Assembly (NCBI RefSeq): GCF_001645105.1
Contig: NZ_LKEG01000021.1
Span: forward strand, 187 to 44,010
Length of the DNA: 43,824 nucleotides
Direction of reading: 5' to 3'
Source of the DNA: Pseudomonas marginalis
GTDB lineage: Bacteria > Pseudomonadota > Gammaproteobacteria > Pseudomonadales > Pseudomonadaceae
Shown: piece after piece, positions 1 to 8,533 of the stretch
Numbering within the stretch: the stretch's first letter is position 1
How the letters are laid out: the number at the start of each line of letters is the position of its first letter
Notes under the pieces: model-generated
Databases searched by the model: none
What the model was told of the DNA's origin: nothing
Seen by the model: the letters and a program-made list of their open reading frames with translations, nothing else
Position numbers and translations under genes: made by a program

Positions 1-82
1 ACGTCAACCCTTAATTTGCTTTTTCTATCAAAGGACCTGAAAACCGCCAACATGGCCCCTTAAAGGGTGTCGGAAAGGATAA

Positions 83-102
83 TTGAGCACTATATTGCTC
101 AA
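83..102. promoter_or_regulatory. Palindrome TTGAGC-N8-GCTCAA upstream of exporter gene
   Basis: A 6-bp inverted repeat, TTGAGC and GCTCAA, is separated by the 8-bp AT-rich spacer ACTATATT. It lies 65 bp before the start of the EamA exporter gene at 168, where an operator would be expected. The regulator is unknown, and no regulator gene for it is visible in the window. The remaining bases of 1-167 show no gene. Confidence 0.4.
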
Positions 103-167
103 CAGCAAACACTTAAGCATCATAGCGCCCACGCTTCTATCAATATGACCTCGGACAAACACTTCCA

Positions 168-1055
168 ATGACCACCTCCCCCCGCAGCCTGGCCTCGACA
201 TTGTTCCCCGTCGGCCTGCTGTTGATCGCCATGGCTTCCATCCAGTCCGGCGCCTCGCTGGCCAAGAGCATGTTTCCTATCGTCGGCGCACAAGGCACCA
301 CAGCCCTGCGTCTGATTTTCGCCAGCGTTATCATGCTGCTTCTCCTACGTCCTTGGCGCGCCAAGCTGACGGCCAAATCCCTGCGCACCGTCATCGTTTA
401 TGGGATGGCACTGGGTGGCATGAACTTCCTCTTCTATATGTCCTTGCGCAGCGTGCCTCTGGGTATTGCGGTCGCCCTCGAATTTACCGGGCCGCTTGCC
501 GTAGCCATCTATGCCTCTCGACGCGCAGTAGACTTCCTGTGGATTGTCCTCGCAATTATCGGCCTTCTCCTACTCATCCCCATGGGGGAAGCCAGCAGTG
601 GCATCGACTTGCTCGGTGCTGGTTACGCGTTGGGGGCTGGTATCTGCTGGGCGCTCTACATTCTATATGGGCAGAAAGCCGGTAATGACAACGGCGTCCA
701 GACCGCCGCTCTTGGCGTGATGATCGCCGCATTGTTCGTCGCGCCTATCGGCATCGTCCATGCGGGCAGCGCATTGCTGACGCCTGCACTGATCCCGGTC
801 GCGATCGGCGTCGCCATTCTGTCCACGGCTCTGCCTTACACGTTGGAAATGGTGGCACTGACGCGCCTCCCCGCCCGCACCTTCGGCACGCTGATGAGCA
901 TCGAACCCGCTTTCGGAGCTGTTTCCGGCCTGCTATTCCTACATGAGCACTTATCCATCGCGCAGTGGCTGGCAATCACCTGCATCATTCTGGCCTCCGT
1001 AGGTGCCACAGTGACGATGCGCAGCGAGTCAAAGCCGTTGGTTCCAGCGGATTGA
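168..1055 (+). CDS. EamA/RhtA-type inner-membrane exporter
   Basis: A 295-residue polytopic membrane protein of the drug/metabolite transporter superfamily, closest in look to RhtA, the threonine/homoserine exporter. Ten hydrophobic segments can be traced in two five-helix EamA halves. The first half carries the motif VALEFTGPLAVAIYASRR around residues 101-118, and the second half has GAGICWALYILYGQKAG around residues 156-172. The family uses the proton gradient to expel small amphipathic metabolites. The true substrate cannot be read from sequence. The start at 168 gives the normal family length of about 295 residues. A palindrome at 83-102 may be its operator. It stands alone, with a lipoprotein gene following on the same strand. 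Confidence 0.8.
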   Translation: MTTSPRSLASTLFPVGLLLIAMASIQSGASLAKSMFPIVGAQGTTALRLIFASVIMLLLLRPWRAKLTAKSLRTVIVYGMALGGMNFLFYMSLRSVPLGIAVALEFTGPLAVAIYASRRAVDFLWIVLAIIGLLLLIPMGEASSGIDLLGAGYALGAGICWALYILYGQKAGNDNGVQTAALGVMIAALFVAPIGIVHAGSALLTPALIPVAIGVAILSTALPYTLEMVALTRLPARTFGTLMSIEPAFGAVSGLLFLHEHLSIAQWLAITCIILASVGATVTMRSESKPLVPAD

Positions 1056-1219
1056 ATTCTGTTTGAATGTAGCTCTGGCATTTAGCACGCATTTAGGCCA
1101 TGTTTAAGCCGCAAACGAATGTCATTCATGGAGAATTTCGACAAGGACAGCGCGAACGCTACACCCGAGAGCGAGTAGAGCCTGCCTCTAACATTGCGAG
1201 GCGGCTATTAAGGATAGGA

Positions 1220-1501
1220 ATGAAGCGAATTTTGATACTGTTAATGGTCATGGCCATTGCTGGCTGCGCCGCGACCACCAAGACAGAAGTAAAACGTGGC
1301 AAAAAAGGGCTGCATATCAACTGTTCCGGCCTGTCCTCTTCCTGGGACCAGTGCTACACCAGTGCAACCAACTCCTGCGGCGCCAAGGGTTACCGGGTAA
1401 TCGCAAAGTCCGGTGACAACTCCGAGGAACCAGGGGATTACCCCTTCGGCCTCAACCCTGCCGGCTACACCAGCCGCAGCATGATCGTCATCTGCAAGTA
1501 A
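1220..1501 (+). CDS. Small cysteine-containing lipoprotein, unknown function
   Basis: A 93-residue predicted lipoprotein. The N-terminus MKRILILLMVMAIAGC has a short basic region, a hydrophobic core and a lipobox (IAGC), with Cys15 as the lipidated residue. The mature part has four further cysteines (in NCSGL, DQCYT, NSCGA and the C-terminal ICK), suggesting disulfides in the periplasm. The frame is open upstream to 1100, but 1220 is preferred because AAGGA precedes it and the lipoprotein signal begins there. No family is recognised with certainty. Confidence 0.7.
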   Translation: MKRILILLMVMAIAGCAATTKTEVKRGKKGLHINCSGLSSSWDQCYTSATNSCGAKGYRVIAKSGDNSEEPGDYPFGLNPAGYTSRSMIVICK

Positions 1502-1507
1502 TCGCTC

Positions 1508-1528
1508 GAGCAGTCTCCCTGACTGCTC
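1508..1528 (+). terminator. Weak hairpin after lipoprotein gene
   Basis: GAGCAGTC and GACTGCTC form an 8-bp stem with a 5-nt loop, seven bases after the lipoprotein stop codon. No proper T run follows, so its terminator role is doubtful. A second 9-bp stem (GGCGAGGGC at 1602-1610 with GCCCTCGCC at 1629-1637) lies just past the end of the convergent aminopeptidase gene. Confidence 0.3.
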
Positions 1529-1659
1529 CTATTAAACGCCAGATACACATTCGGCCCTTCATTGACGTCAATCCATGCGGTATCGGCGACAGCCGGCCCC
1601 AGGCGAGGGCGTCGACTCTATGGCCGAAGCCCTCGCCCAGGCTCCTGAACTGCAGCCGA

Positions 1660-3468
1660 TCAGATAGCGGAGGTGCGTACCTGCAACCACTCCAGCGCGG
1701 CGCCGCTGAGCAACGGGCTCAAACGCTCACGCACGTGCGCGTGGTAAGCGTTGAACCACTCACGCTCATCCGCCGTCAGAAGCGACGGTTCCAGGCAGCG
1801 GGTATCGATCGGACACAAGGTCAGGGTTTCAAACTTGAGAAACTCACCGAACTCGGTCTCGCCCGCTTCGCGGTTCAGCACCAGGTTCTCGATGCGCACG
1901 CCCCAACGGCCCGGACGGTAAGTGCCCGGCTCGATGGAGGTGATCATCCCCGGCTGCATGGCCGTTTGCGGCGCGGTGGCGGCCTGATAGGCAATCACTT
2001 GCGGACCTTCATGCACATTGAGGAAATACCCTACGCCATGCCCGGTACCGTGGCCATAGTCCACGCCTTCAGCCCAGATCGGCGCGCGGGCAATGGCGTC
2101 CAGCAGCGGCGACAGAATTCCCTTCGGGAAATGTGCACGGGACAAGGCGATCACGCCCTTGAGTACGCGGGTGCAATCACGCTTCTGCTCGTCACTCGGC
2201 GTACCGATAGGCACCATCCGCGTGATATCCGTGGTGCCGCCCAGGTACTGGCCACCTGAATCGATCAGCAACAGGCCATCACCTTCGATCAGCGCATGTT
2301 CTTCTTCAGTGGCGTGATAATGCGGCATCGCGCCATTGGCGTTATACGCGGCGATGGTGTTGAAACTCAGCGACACATAACCGGGGCGACGGGTGCGCGC
2401 CGCAGTCAGGTGTTCGTCAATGGTCAGCTCGGTGATGCGCTCGCGGCCCAGTGCACTGTCCAGCCAAGCGAAAAATTCGCACAGCGCCGCGCCATCCTGC
2501 TCCATGGCTTGGCGGATATGCTCCGCGTCGGCCAGGCTCTTGCGGGACTTGGCCAATGTGGTCGGGTTGAGTCCTTCGACCAGCTTGACGCCCGCATCGA
2601 GGTTTTCCAGCAAGCCCGCGGTGACGCGAGCCGGGTCGACCTGCAAACTGGCGCCTGCCGGTACCGCGCGCAATGCGCCAGCCACTTCGCTGTAGTCGCG
2701 CAGCGTCACGCCATCTTGCTCCAGCACGCCCCGCAGTTGCGCATCGACTTTGCTCAGCGCCACAAACAGCGTGGCCTGCTGTTGATTGATCAAGGCAAAG
2801 GACACAAACACCGGGTTAAACGAAACGTCTCCGCCGCGCAGGTTGAACAGCCAGGCGATGTCATCCAGGGTGGCGATGAAGTGCCAATCGGCGCCCTTCT
2901 CTTTCAAGGCGGCGCGCAGTGAGGCGAGTTTTTCACCACGGCTGACGGTGGCTTGCGGTGGCAGGTGCGGATAAATCGGTTGGTTCGGCAACGCCGGGCG
3001 GTCCCGCCAGACTTCATCCAGAAGATCGATATCAGTACGCAAGCGCGCACCACGCTCCGCCAACTTGCCGCCTAGAGTGCGCGCCGAGGCCACGGCCATC
3101 ACCGCACCGTCGACCGCAACGACACCCCCTTCCGGCGTTTGCTCGGCCAGCCATTCCAGCGGACCGGGTTGACCCGGCTGCAGCTTGACCAATTCGATGC
3201 CGCTGCCCTTGAGCTCCTTGCTCGCCTGTTCCCAGTAGCGGCTATCGGCCCACACACCGGCGAAGTCCGCGGTGACAATCAATGTCCCCACCGAACCATG
3301 AAAGCCCGACAACCATTGCCGCCCCTGCCAGTAACCCGGCAAGTATTCGGACAAGTGCGGGTCGGCCGACGGCACCAGCAGGGCGTGAATGCCCTCGCGG
3401 CTCATCATTTCACGGGTATGCGCCAGGCGCTGGGGTACCGTTCCATGGGTCAAGGGCTGCGTACTCAT
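1660..3468 (-). CDS. Aminopeptidase P family protein (Xaa-Pro aminopeptidase, long form)
   Basis: A 602-residue M24-family metallopeptidase that should remove N-terminal residues preceding proline. The architecture matches the long eukaryote-like form: two creatinase-N domains (residues about 15-310), the pita-bread M24 catalytic domain (about 315-535) and a C-terminal M24_C extension. The dinuclear metal site is visible: the first aspartate in LLIDSGGQY, the second in TTDITR, the histidine in GHGTGHGVG, and glutamates in SIEPGTY and VRIENLV. The start at 3468 is chosen over the upstream frame because it follows an AGGAG site and gives the typical N-terminus MSTQ. No signal peptide is seen, so it is probably cytoplasmic. 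It lies 49 bp downstream of the desulfurase gene on the same strand and may be co-transcribed with it. Confidence 0.88.
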   Translation of the reverse strand: MSTQPLTHGTVPQRLAHTREMMSREGIHALLVPSADPHLSEYLPGYWQGRQWLSGFHGSVGTLIVTADFAGVWADSRYWEQASKELKGSGIELVKLQPGQPGPLEWLAEQTPEGGVVAVDGAVMAVASARTLGGKLAERGARLRTDIDLLDEVWRDRPALPNQPIYPHLPPQATVSRGEKLASLRAALKEKGADWHFIATLDDIAWLFNLRGGDVSFNPVFVSFALINQQQATLFVALSKVDAQLRGVLEQDGVTLRDYSEVAGALRAVPAGASLQVDPARVTAGLLENLDAGVKLVEGLNPTTLAKSRKSLADAEHIRQAMEQDGAALCEFFAWLDSALGRERITELTIDEHLTAARTRRPGYVSLSFNTIAAYNANGAMPHYHATEEEHALIEGDGLLLIDSGGQYLGGTTDITRMVPIGTPSDEQKRDCTRVLKGVIALSRAHFPKGILSPLLDAIARAPIWAEGVDYGHGTGHGVGYFLNVHEGPQVIAYQAATAPQTAMQPGMITSIEPGTYRPGRWGVRIENLVLNREAGETEFGEFLKFETLTLCPIDTRCLEPSLLTADEREWFNAYHAHVRERLSPLLSGAALEWLQVRTSAI

Positions 3469-3517
3469 TGTGTCTCCTGCTAACCACGAATAATTATTAT
3501 GTGTTGCGATAAATGAA

Positions 3518-4678
3518 TCAGACCGCCCAGAACGCCGGTGCACTGGCAAGGGTCGCTTTGATCAACTGCACAGCCTGATCGATATCCTGCTCGGTGGTAA
3601 ACCGGCCCAGGCTCAAGCGAATGGTACGGCCGGCGCTGCGTGCATCATGGCCCAAGGCAAGCAACACATGGGACGGCGTATTGCTCGCCGAATTGCAGGC
3701 GGACGTCGCGGAAAACGCGATCCCCGCACTCAACGCAGCGGCATTGAATTCGCCTTCACTGAAGGTGAGGCTCAGGGTGTGTGGAATACGTTGTGTAGCG
3801 CTGCCATTGAGGCGCACGCCGGCAATCGATTCCAACTGATCCAGCAGGCGCTGGCGCAAGGCAACGATCACGGCTTTTTCTTCAGCGAACGACGCCGCCG
3901 CCAAGGCGAACGCGGTGCCCATGCCGGCAATCTGATGAGTCGCCAACGTGCCGGAGCGCAGGCCGCCTTCGTGACCGCCGCCGTGAATCTGCGCCAGGAC
4001 TTTCTGCTGCGCCCGTGGCCCGACATACAACGCGCCGATACCCTTGGGGCCATACAGCTTGTGCGCCGAAAACGACATCAGATCCACCGGCCACTGCGCC
4101 AGGTCGATCGCCACCTTGCCCGCGCCCTGCGCCGCATCCACATGCAGCAACGCGCCGTGTTCACGCACGCGAGCGCCAATGGCCGGGATGTCGTTGAGGG
4201 TGCCAAGCTCGTTATTCACCAGCATCAGCGAGACCAGGAAGGTGTCCTCGCGCAGCGCTTCGCTGACCGCCTCGACGCTGATCAACCCATCGGCATCCGG
4301 CACCAGGTAGGTCACGGCTACGCCAGCTTCCTGCAGTTGCCGCGCGGTATCCAGGGTGGCTTTGTGTTCGATCTGGCTGGTGATGATATGCCCACCCGCC
4401 ACGCCCCGCGCCTGGGCCACGCCCTTGATCGCAAGGTTGTTGGATTCCGTGGCGCCGGAGGTCCAGACGATTTGTTCAGGTTGGGCACCGACCAGCTCGG
4501 CCACCTGGCGACGCGCCTGTTCAACCGTTTGCCGGGCTGCTTGGCCGAACGCATGGGAACTGGACGCGGGGTTACCGAAATTGGCATTGAAGCCCAGGCA
4601 TTCGACCATCACCTGGATGACCCGCTCATCCACCGGTGTGGTGGCGGCGTAGTCGAAATACAGCGGACGTTTATTCAT
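3518..4678 (-). CDS. IscS/NifS-type cysteine desulfurase (class V aminotransferase)
   Basis: A 386-residue PLP enzyme expected to convert L-cysteine to alanine plus a persulfide on an active-site cysteine. The N-terminus YFDYAATTPVDERV is typical. TSGATESNNLAIKG (around residue 73) is the cofactor-phosphate region, and the PLP lysine lies in SFSAHKLYGPKGIG. The catalytic cysteine is in SATSACNSASNTPSHVL near residue 327, in the flexible-loop context of group I (IscS) desulfurases. It is not in an isc or suf cluster: no iscU, iscA or ferredoxin gene is near, so it is probably a secondary paralogue supplying sulfur for another purpose. The start at 4678 is chosen because upstream residues in the frame do not resemble the family. 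Confidence 0.88.
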   Translation of the reverse strand: MNKRPLYFDYAATTPVDERVIQVMVECLGFNANFGNPASSSHAFGQAARQTVEQARRQVAELVGAQPEQIVWTSGATESNNLAIKGVAQARGVAGGHIITSQIEHKATLDTARQLQEAGVAVTYLVPDADGLISVEAVSEALREDTFLVSLMLVNNELGTLNDIPAIGARVREHGALLHVDAAQGAGKVAIDLAQWPVDLMSFSAHKLYGPKGIGALYVGPRAQQKVLAQIHGGGHEGGLRSGTLATHQIAGMGTAFALAAASFAEEKAVIVALRQRLLDQLESIAGVRLNGSATQRIPHTLSLTFSEGEFNAAALSAGIAFSATSACNSASNTPSHVLLALGHDARSAGRTIRLSLGRFTTEQDIDQAVQLIKATLASAPAFWAV

Positions 4679-4860
4679 GACGTTAGAAACTCGCAGAGCA
4701 GGTTCCCGAGAGCAGCGTCTCAGGGGCACGGACCGGGACAGAGGTCGTCAGGTTTAACCGATCGAATGCCATTAAAGAAGGACCACTTTATGTAAATGTG
4801 CGTAGGAACGCTCCTGAAATTCAGCTTAACAGGCTGAAGTCGCCCAATGGCAAACAAAAA

Positions 4861-4895
4861 GCCCGAGGTTTCTTAAGGGAAACCTCGGGCTTTTT
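4861..4895 (-). terminator. Rho-independent terminator of small lipoprotein gene
   Basis: GCCCGAGGTTTC pairs with GAAACCTCGGGC in a stem of about 12 bp. A runs on the left (4856-4860) and T runs on the right (4891-4895) make it usable in both directions. It lies 17 bp past the end of the minus-strand lipoprotein gene at 4912. Confidence 0.85.
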
Positions 4896-4911
4896 GTCGC
4901 CAGGCGCAAAC

Positions 4912-5181
4912 TCAACTCGGACGACCGTGCAAGGTCACGCTGCGCTCGGCATTCATTTCACCTTGGCGATCAAAGCCGAAGGGTTTCTGTGGCTGGCCGG
5001 TCAGTGCAGCGCGCTGCTGTTGGTATTCATCAAACGACAAACCACGGCGGCTCAATGCTTCCAGGGCCAACTGTTTGGTTTCTTCCGCCGTGTAGGGACG
5101 CAATTCAGGTGAAGGATGATTCGCACATCCGGCAAGGACGGAGCTGACAATCAATAAGGAAACAGCGAGGAATCGGTTCAT
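4912..5181 (-). CDS. Small lipoprotein, unknown function
   Basis: An 89-residue predicted lipoprotein. MNRFLAVSLLIVSSVLAGC is a canonical lipoprotein signal ending in lipobox LAGC (Cys19). The mature part is charged and mostly helical (TAEETKQLALEALSRRGLSFDEYQQQRAAL). The frame runs upstream to 5304, but the start at 5181 is supported by the signal peptide and by an AGGAGG-like site about 12 bases upstream on the minus strand. It ends in front of a strong terminator and is probably monocistronic. No characterised family is recognised. Confidence 0.75.
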   Translation of the reverse strand: MNRFLAVSLLIVSSVLAGCANHPSPELRPYTAEETKQLALEALSRRGLSFDEYQQQRAALTGQPQKPFGFDRQGEMNAERSVTLHGRPS

Positions 5182-5395
5182 GGCGGTAGCCCTGCAAAGG
5201 AGGTTTCGAGTCAATGAACACAGGCTACTCCCGCCCCTGCACGGTGAAAAATCACCTCCCGTGATAGTTGCTATCAACCGCTTAAACACCTTCGATGGTT
5301 CCACCTTTATATTTCTTTATGATCTATAAATATGGAAATACGTTCATTTACGGAATAAAACTAACCCTCTATAAATGTCGCTACACAGCGACGGC

Positions 5396-5430
5396 ACTGT
5401 TGCCCACGCAACTGTTGCTCACCCAACAGT
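5396..5430 (+). promoter_or_regulatory. Two overlapping enhancer-type palindromes upstream of msuE
   Basis: Two copies of ACTGTTG-N6-CAACAGT are offset by 15 bp. The second (5411-5430) is a perfect 7-bp inverted repeat. The first (5396-5415) has one mismatch (CAACTGT) and shares bases with the second. They lie about 85-120 bp upstream of the sigma-54 promoter, where a bacterial enhancer-binding protein acts. SfnR, encoded at the end of this operon, is the obvious candidate, but binding is inferred. Confidence 0.65.
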
Positions 5431-5513
5431 CATTCAACAAATCACCAGGCAGCCAACAGCAGCAGTTTTCAGCAGTGAGCCTGCAACCCACGCCAATCAA
5501 GGCCTGCACCCGT

Positions 5514-5529
5514 TGGTACAGCTCTTGCT
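5514..5529 (+). promoter_or_regulatory. Sigma-54 (-24/-12) promoter of msuEDC-sfnR
   Basis: TGGTACAGCTCTTGCT matches the sigma-54 consensus TGGCAC-N5-TTGCT at all but one base and keeps the required GG-N10-GC spacing (GG at 5515-5516, GC at 5527-5528). It lies 52 bp before the msuE start codon and downstream of palindromic enhancer-type sites. Confidence 0.75.
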
Positions 5530-5581
5530 CAACAGGTTGCAACCCACCTGCTATGAACCACTGTTGAAAAAGGAACTGTTC

Positions 5582-6145
5582 ATGACACGTCCACTGAATG
5601 TCGTTGCCCTCTCCGGCGGAACCTGGCGTCCGTCCCGCACCCTGGTGCTGACCCAGGCTGTGCTGGCTGAACTGGCCACGTTGCTGCCGATCCAGACCAC
5701 CCTGATCGAATTGGGCGACATCGCCCGGCCGCTGGGCGGTGCACTGTCGCGCGATGAACTGCCCGCTGAAGTCGAAGCGCAACTGTTGGCAATCGAACAG
5801 GCCGACCTGCTGATCGTCGCCGCACCGGTCTATCGCGGGTCCTACCCAGGCTTGCTCAAGCATTTGTTCGACCTGATCGGCCTCAATGCGCTGATCAACA
5901 CACCGGTATTGCTCGCAGCCACGGGCGGCAGCGAACGCCACGCACTGGTCCTCGATCATCAGTTACGACCGCTGTTCAGCTTCTTCCAGGCGCTGACCCT
6001 GCCGATCGGCGTCTACGCCACCGAGGCTGACTTCACCGACTACCAGATAACCAGCGAACTCTTAAAAGCCCGTATTCAACTGGCGGCAGAACGTGCAGCG
6101 CCTTTGTTCGCTGCGCACTCCCCCTCTCTGCTGAAAATTGCATAA
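5582..6145 (+). CDS. msuE: NADH-dependent FMN reductase MsuE
   Basis: A 187-residue flavodoxin-fold FMN reductase of the SsuE/MsuE group. It supplies FMNH2 to the monooxygenases encoded downstream. The phosphate-binding loop is at the N-terminus (ALSGGTWRPSRT, residues 8-19). The family motif APVYRGSYPGLLKHLFDLI follows near residue 80, and a glycine-rich segment AATGGSERH near residue 112. The start at 5582 follows AAGGAAC and gives the family length; the frame is open further upstream but covers regulatory sequence. It is the first gene of msuE-msuD-msuC-sfnR, and msuD starts 9 bp after its end. A sigma-54 promoter is 52 bp upstream. Confidence 0.88.
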   Translation: MTRPLNVVALSGGTWRPSRTLVLTQAVLAELATLLPIQTTLIELGDIARPLGGALSRDELPAEVEAQLLAIEQADLLIVAAPVYRGSYPGLLKHLFDLIGLNALINTPVLLAATGGSERHALVLDHQLRPLFSFFQALTLPIGVYATEADFTDYQITSELLKARIQLAAERAAPLFAAHSPSLLKIA

Positions 6146-6154
6146 GGATTTGTC

Positions 6155-7297
6155 ATGGATGTTTTCTGGTTTCTGCCCACTCACGGCGACGGTCATTACC
6201 TGGGCACGACCCAAGGAGCACGGCCAGTCACGCTCAATTACCTCAAGCAAGTCGCCCAGGCCGCTGACAGCCTGGGTTACTACGGCGTATTGATTCCGAC
6301 CGGGCGCTCGTGCGAAGACTCCTGGGTGATCGCCTCGGCGCTGGTGCCGCTGACCGAACGCCTGCGTTACCTGGTGGCGATTCGTCCGGGCATCATCTCG
6401 CCCACGGTCTCGGCGCGCATGGCGGCGACCCTTGATCGCCTGTCCAACGGTCGTCTGCTGATCAACGTGGTTACCGGCGGTGACCCTGACGAAAACCGTG
6501 GCGATGGCAGCTTCCTCGATCACAGTGAACGCTACGAAGTCTCCGACGAATTCCTACAGATATGGCGCCGCGTGTTGCAGGGCGAATCGGTGGATTTCGA
6601 AGGCAAACACCTGCGTGTACAGAATGCCAAGGCGCTTTACCCCCCGGTGCAGAAGCCTTATCCACCGCTGTATTTCGGCGGGTCGTCCGACGCCGCCCAC
6701 GATCTCGCCGCCGAGCAGGTCGATGTATACCTGACCTGGGGCGAACCGCCCGCCGCCGTTGCGGAAAAACTCGCGGATGTCCGCGAGCGCGCCGCACGCC
6801 GCGGGCGCACCGTGAAGTTCGGCATCCGCCTGCATGTGATCGTGCGCGAGACCGAAGAAGAGGCTTGGAAAGCCGCCGACAAGCTGATCGAGCACATCAG
6901 CGACGACACCATCGCCGCCGCGCAAAAATCCTTCTCGCGTTTTGATTCCGAAGGCCAGCGCCGCATGGCCGCCCTGCACGACGGGCGCCGCGACAACTTG
7001 GAAATCGCCCCCAACCTGTGGGCCGGCGTCGGCCTGGTGCGCGGCGGTGCCGGTACCGCGTTGGTCGGCAACCCGCAACAAGTCGCCGAGCGCATCAAGG
7101 AATACGCCGACCTGGGCATCGAAAGCTTCATTTTCTCCGGCTACCCGCACCTGGAAGAGGCTTATCGCTTTGCCGAGTTGGTGTTCCCACTGCTACCGGA
7201 ACCCTATGCCAGCCTTGCTGGGCGCGGTATTACCAACCTCACTGGCCCGTTCGGCGAAATGATCGCCAACGATGTGTTGCCAACAACAAAGGCCTGA
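6155..7297 (+). CDS. msuD: FMNH2-dependent methanesulfonate monooxygenase MsuD
   Basis: A 380-residue bacterial-luciferase-like TIM-barrel enzyme of the SsuD/MsuD family. It uses FMNH2 and O2 to cleave the C-S bond of alkanesulfonates, releasing sulfite and an aldehyde. Family segments seen: [19 protein letters not shown] at the start, [19 protein letters not shown] near residue 45, [19 protein letters not shown] near residue 102, and [23 protein letters not shown] near residue 175. Position between msuE and msuC favours the methanesulfonate enzyme over SsuD, since no ssuABC transporter genes are near. An AAGGAT site precedes the start. Confidence 0.88.
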   Translation: MDVFWFLPTHGDGHYLGTTQGARPVTLNYLKQVAQAADSLGYYGVLIPTGRSCEDSWVIASALVPLTERLRYLVAIRPGIISPTVSARMAATLDRLSNGRLLINVVTGGDPDENRGDGSFLDHSERYEVSDEFLQIWRRVLQGESVDFEGKHLRVQNAKALYPPVQKPYPPLYFGGSSDAAHDLAAEQVDVYLTWGEPPAAVAEKLADVRERAARRGRTVKFGIRLHVIVRETEEEAWKAADKLIEHISDDTIAAAQKSFSRFDSEGQRRMAALHDGRRDNLEIAPNLWAGVGLVRGGAGTALVGNPQQVAERIKEYADLGIESFIFSGYPHLEEAYRFAELVFPLLPEPYASLAGRGITNLTGPFGEMIANDVLPTTKA

Positions 7298-7334
7298 ATG
7301 CAATGAGATCGGCCAAATCATTGAGGAACACCGC

Positions 7335-8522
7335 GTGACAGCCACCCCCCACAGCGTCCTGCCGTCTCCTTTGCAGACCGCCAAACTGCTGGCCGCTGAA
7401 TTCGCCCTCACCGCCGTCGAGCGTGACGAGCGCGGTGGCACGCCCAAAACCGAGCGTGACGCCTTGCGCCAGAGCGGCCTGCTGGCCCTGAGTATTCCCA
7501 CCCAATACGGCGGGCTCGGCGCACGCTGGAGCGACACCTTGGGCATCGTGCGCGAGTTCGCCAAGGTCGACAGTTCCATCGCGCATGTCTTCGGTTTTCA
7601 CCACCTGATGCTCGCCACCGTGCGCCTGTTTTCGCGCCCGGACCAATGGCAACCCTGGTTCGAACAGACCGCACGCAAAAACTGGTTCTGGGGCAACGCC
7701 CTCAACCCACTGGACACGCGCACGGTGGTCAAGGATTTCGGCGGCTGGCGCGAGTTCTCCGGCAAAAAGAGCTTCTGCTCCGGCGCCAGTGACTCGGAAA
7801 TGCTGATCGCCTCGGCGGTGGATGAAACCGCCGGCGGCAAGCTGCTGATCGCGGCCATCCCCAGCGGTCGCAGCGGCATCACTTTGCACAACGACTGGAA
7901 CAATATTGGCCAGCGCCAGACCGACAGCGGCAGCGCCAGCTTCGAGCGGGTACGCGTCGAAGAATCGGAACTGCTGCTCGACCCAGGCCCGCTGAGCACA
8001 CCTTTCGCCTGCCTGCGCCCGTTGATCGCGCAGTTGACGTTCACGCATATGTTCCTCGGTATTGCCGAAGGCGCTTTCGAAGAAGCGCGCGACTACACGC
8101 TCACCGAGACCCGCTCGTGGCATAAGTCCAGCGCCGAAGACGTGCGCCAGGACCCTTACGTGCTGCACCACTACGGCGAATTCTGGGTCGCCCTGGAAGG
8201 TGTGCGCCTGTTGGTGGAACGCGCTGCCGAGTTGCTCGACCACGCCTGGGCGAAGGGCCCGAACCTCAGCGAAAGCGAGCGCGGCCAACTGGCTATCGCC
8301 ATCGCCACCGCCAAAGTTGCCGCGACCCGCCAAGGCCTGGACCTGTGCAGCCGTCTGTTCGAAGTCACTGGCGCGCGCGCAACCCATGCATCGCTGCGCC
8401 TGGACCGTCATTGGCGCAACCTGCGCACGCAAACCCTGCACGACCCGGTGGACTACAAGCTCCATGAACTGGGGGATTGGGCGTTGAACCAATCCCTGCC
8501 GATTCCGACGTTCTATTCCTAA
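7335..8522 (+). CDS. msuC: FMNH2-dependent monooxygenase MsuC (acyl-CoA-dehydrogenase fold)
   Basis: A 395-residue protein with the acyl-CoA dehydrogenase fold, of the SfnB/DszC/MsuC group that are flavin-dependent monooxygenases rather than dehydrogenases. In this pathway MsuC is described as oxidising methanesulfinate to methanesulfonate, the MsuD substrate. Features seen: a helical N-domain (SIPTQYGGLGARWSDTLGIVREFAKVDSSIAHVFGFH), a central beta domain with FCSGASDSE, and a C-terminal helical domain with ATRQGLDLCSRLFEVTGARATH. A GTG start at 7335 is chosen because GAGGA stands 7 bases upstream and the length fits the family. The ATG at 7272 would overlap msuD and lacks a good site. sfnR follows after 11 bp. 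Confidence 0.85.
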   Translation: MTATPHSVLPSPLQTAKLLAAEFALTAVERDERGGTPKTERDALRQSGLLALSIPTQYGGLGARWSDTLGIVREFAKVDSSIAHVFGFHHLMLATVRLFSRPDQWQPWFEQTARKNWFWGNALNPLDTRTVVKDFGGWREFSGKKSFCSGASDSEMLIASAVDETAGGKLLIAAIPSGRSGITLHNDWNNIGQRQTDSGSASFERVRVEESELLLDPGPLSTPFACLRPLIAQLTFTHMFLGIAEGAFEEARDYTLTETRSWHKSSAEDVRQDPYVLHHYGEFWVALEGVRLLVERAAELLDHAWAKGPNLSESERGQLAIAIATAKVAATRQGLDLCSRLFEVTGARATHASLRLDRHWRNLRTQTLHDPVDYKLHELGDWALNQSLPIPTFYS

Positions 8523-8533
8523 GAGAGGTGCCC

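Larger units (their letters stand above)
5182..5581. other. 400-bp divergent regulatory region between lipoprotein gene and msuE
   Basis: There is no gene here. The part at 5305-5370 is AT-rich compared with its surroundings (TTTATATTTCTTTATGATC and onward) and could hold the CysB-dependent control expected of sulfate-starvation genes, but I cannot name a CysB site. The right half holds the two palindromes at 5396-5430 and the sigma-54 promoter at 5514-5529, listed separately. Confidence 0.6.
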
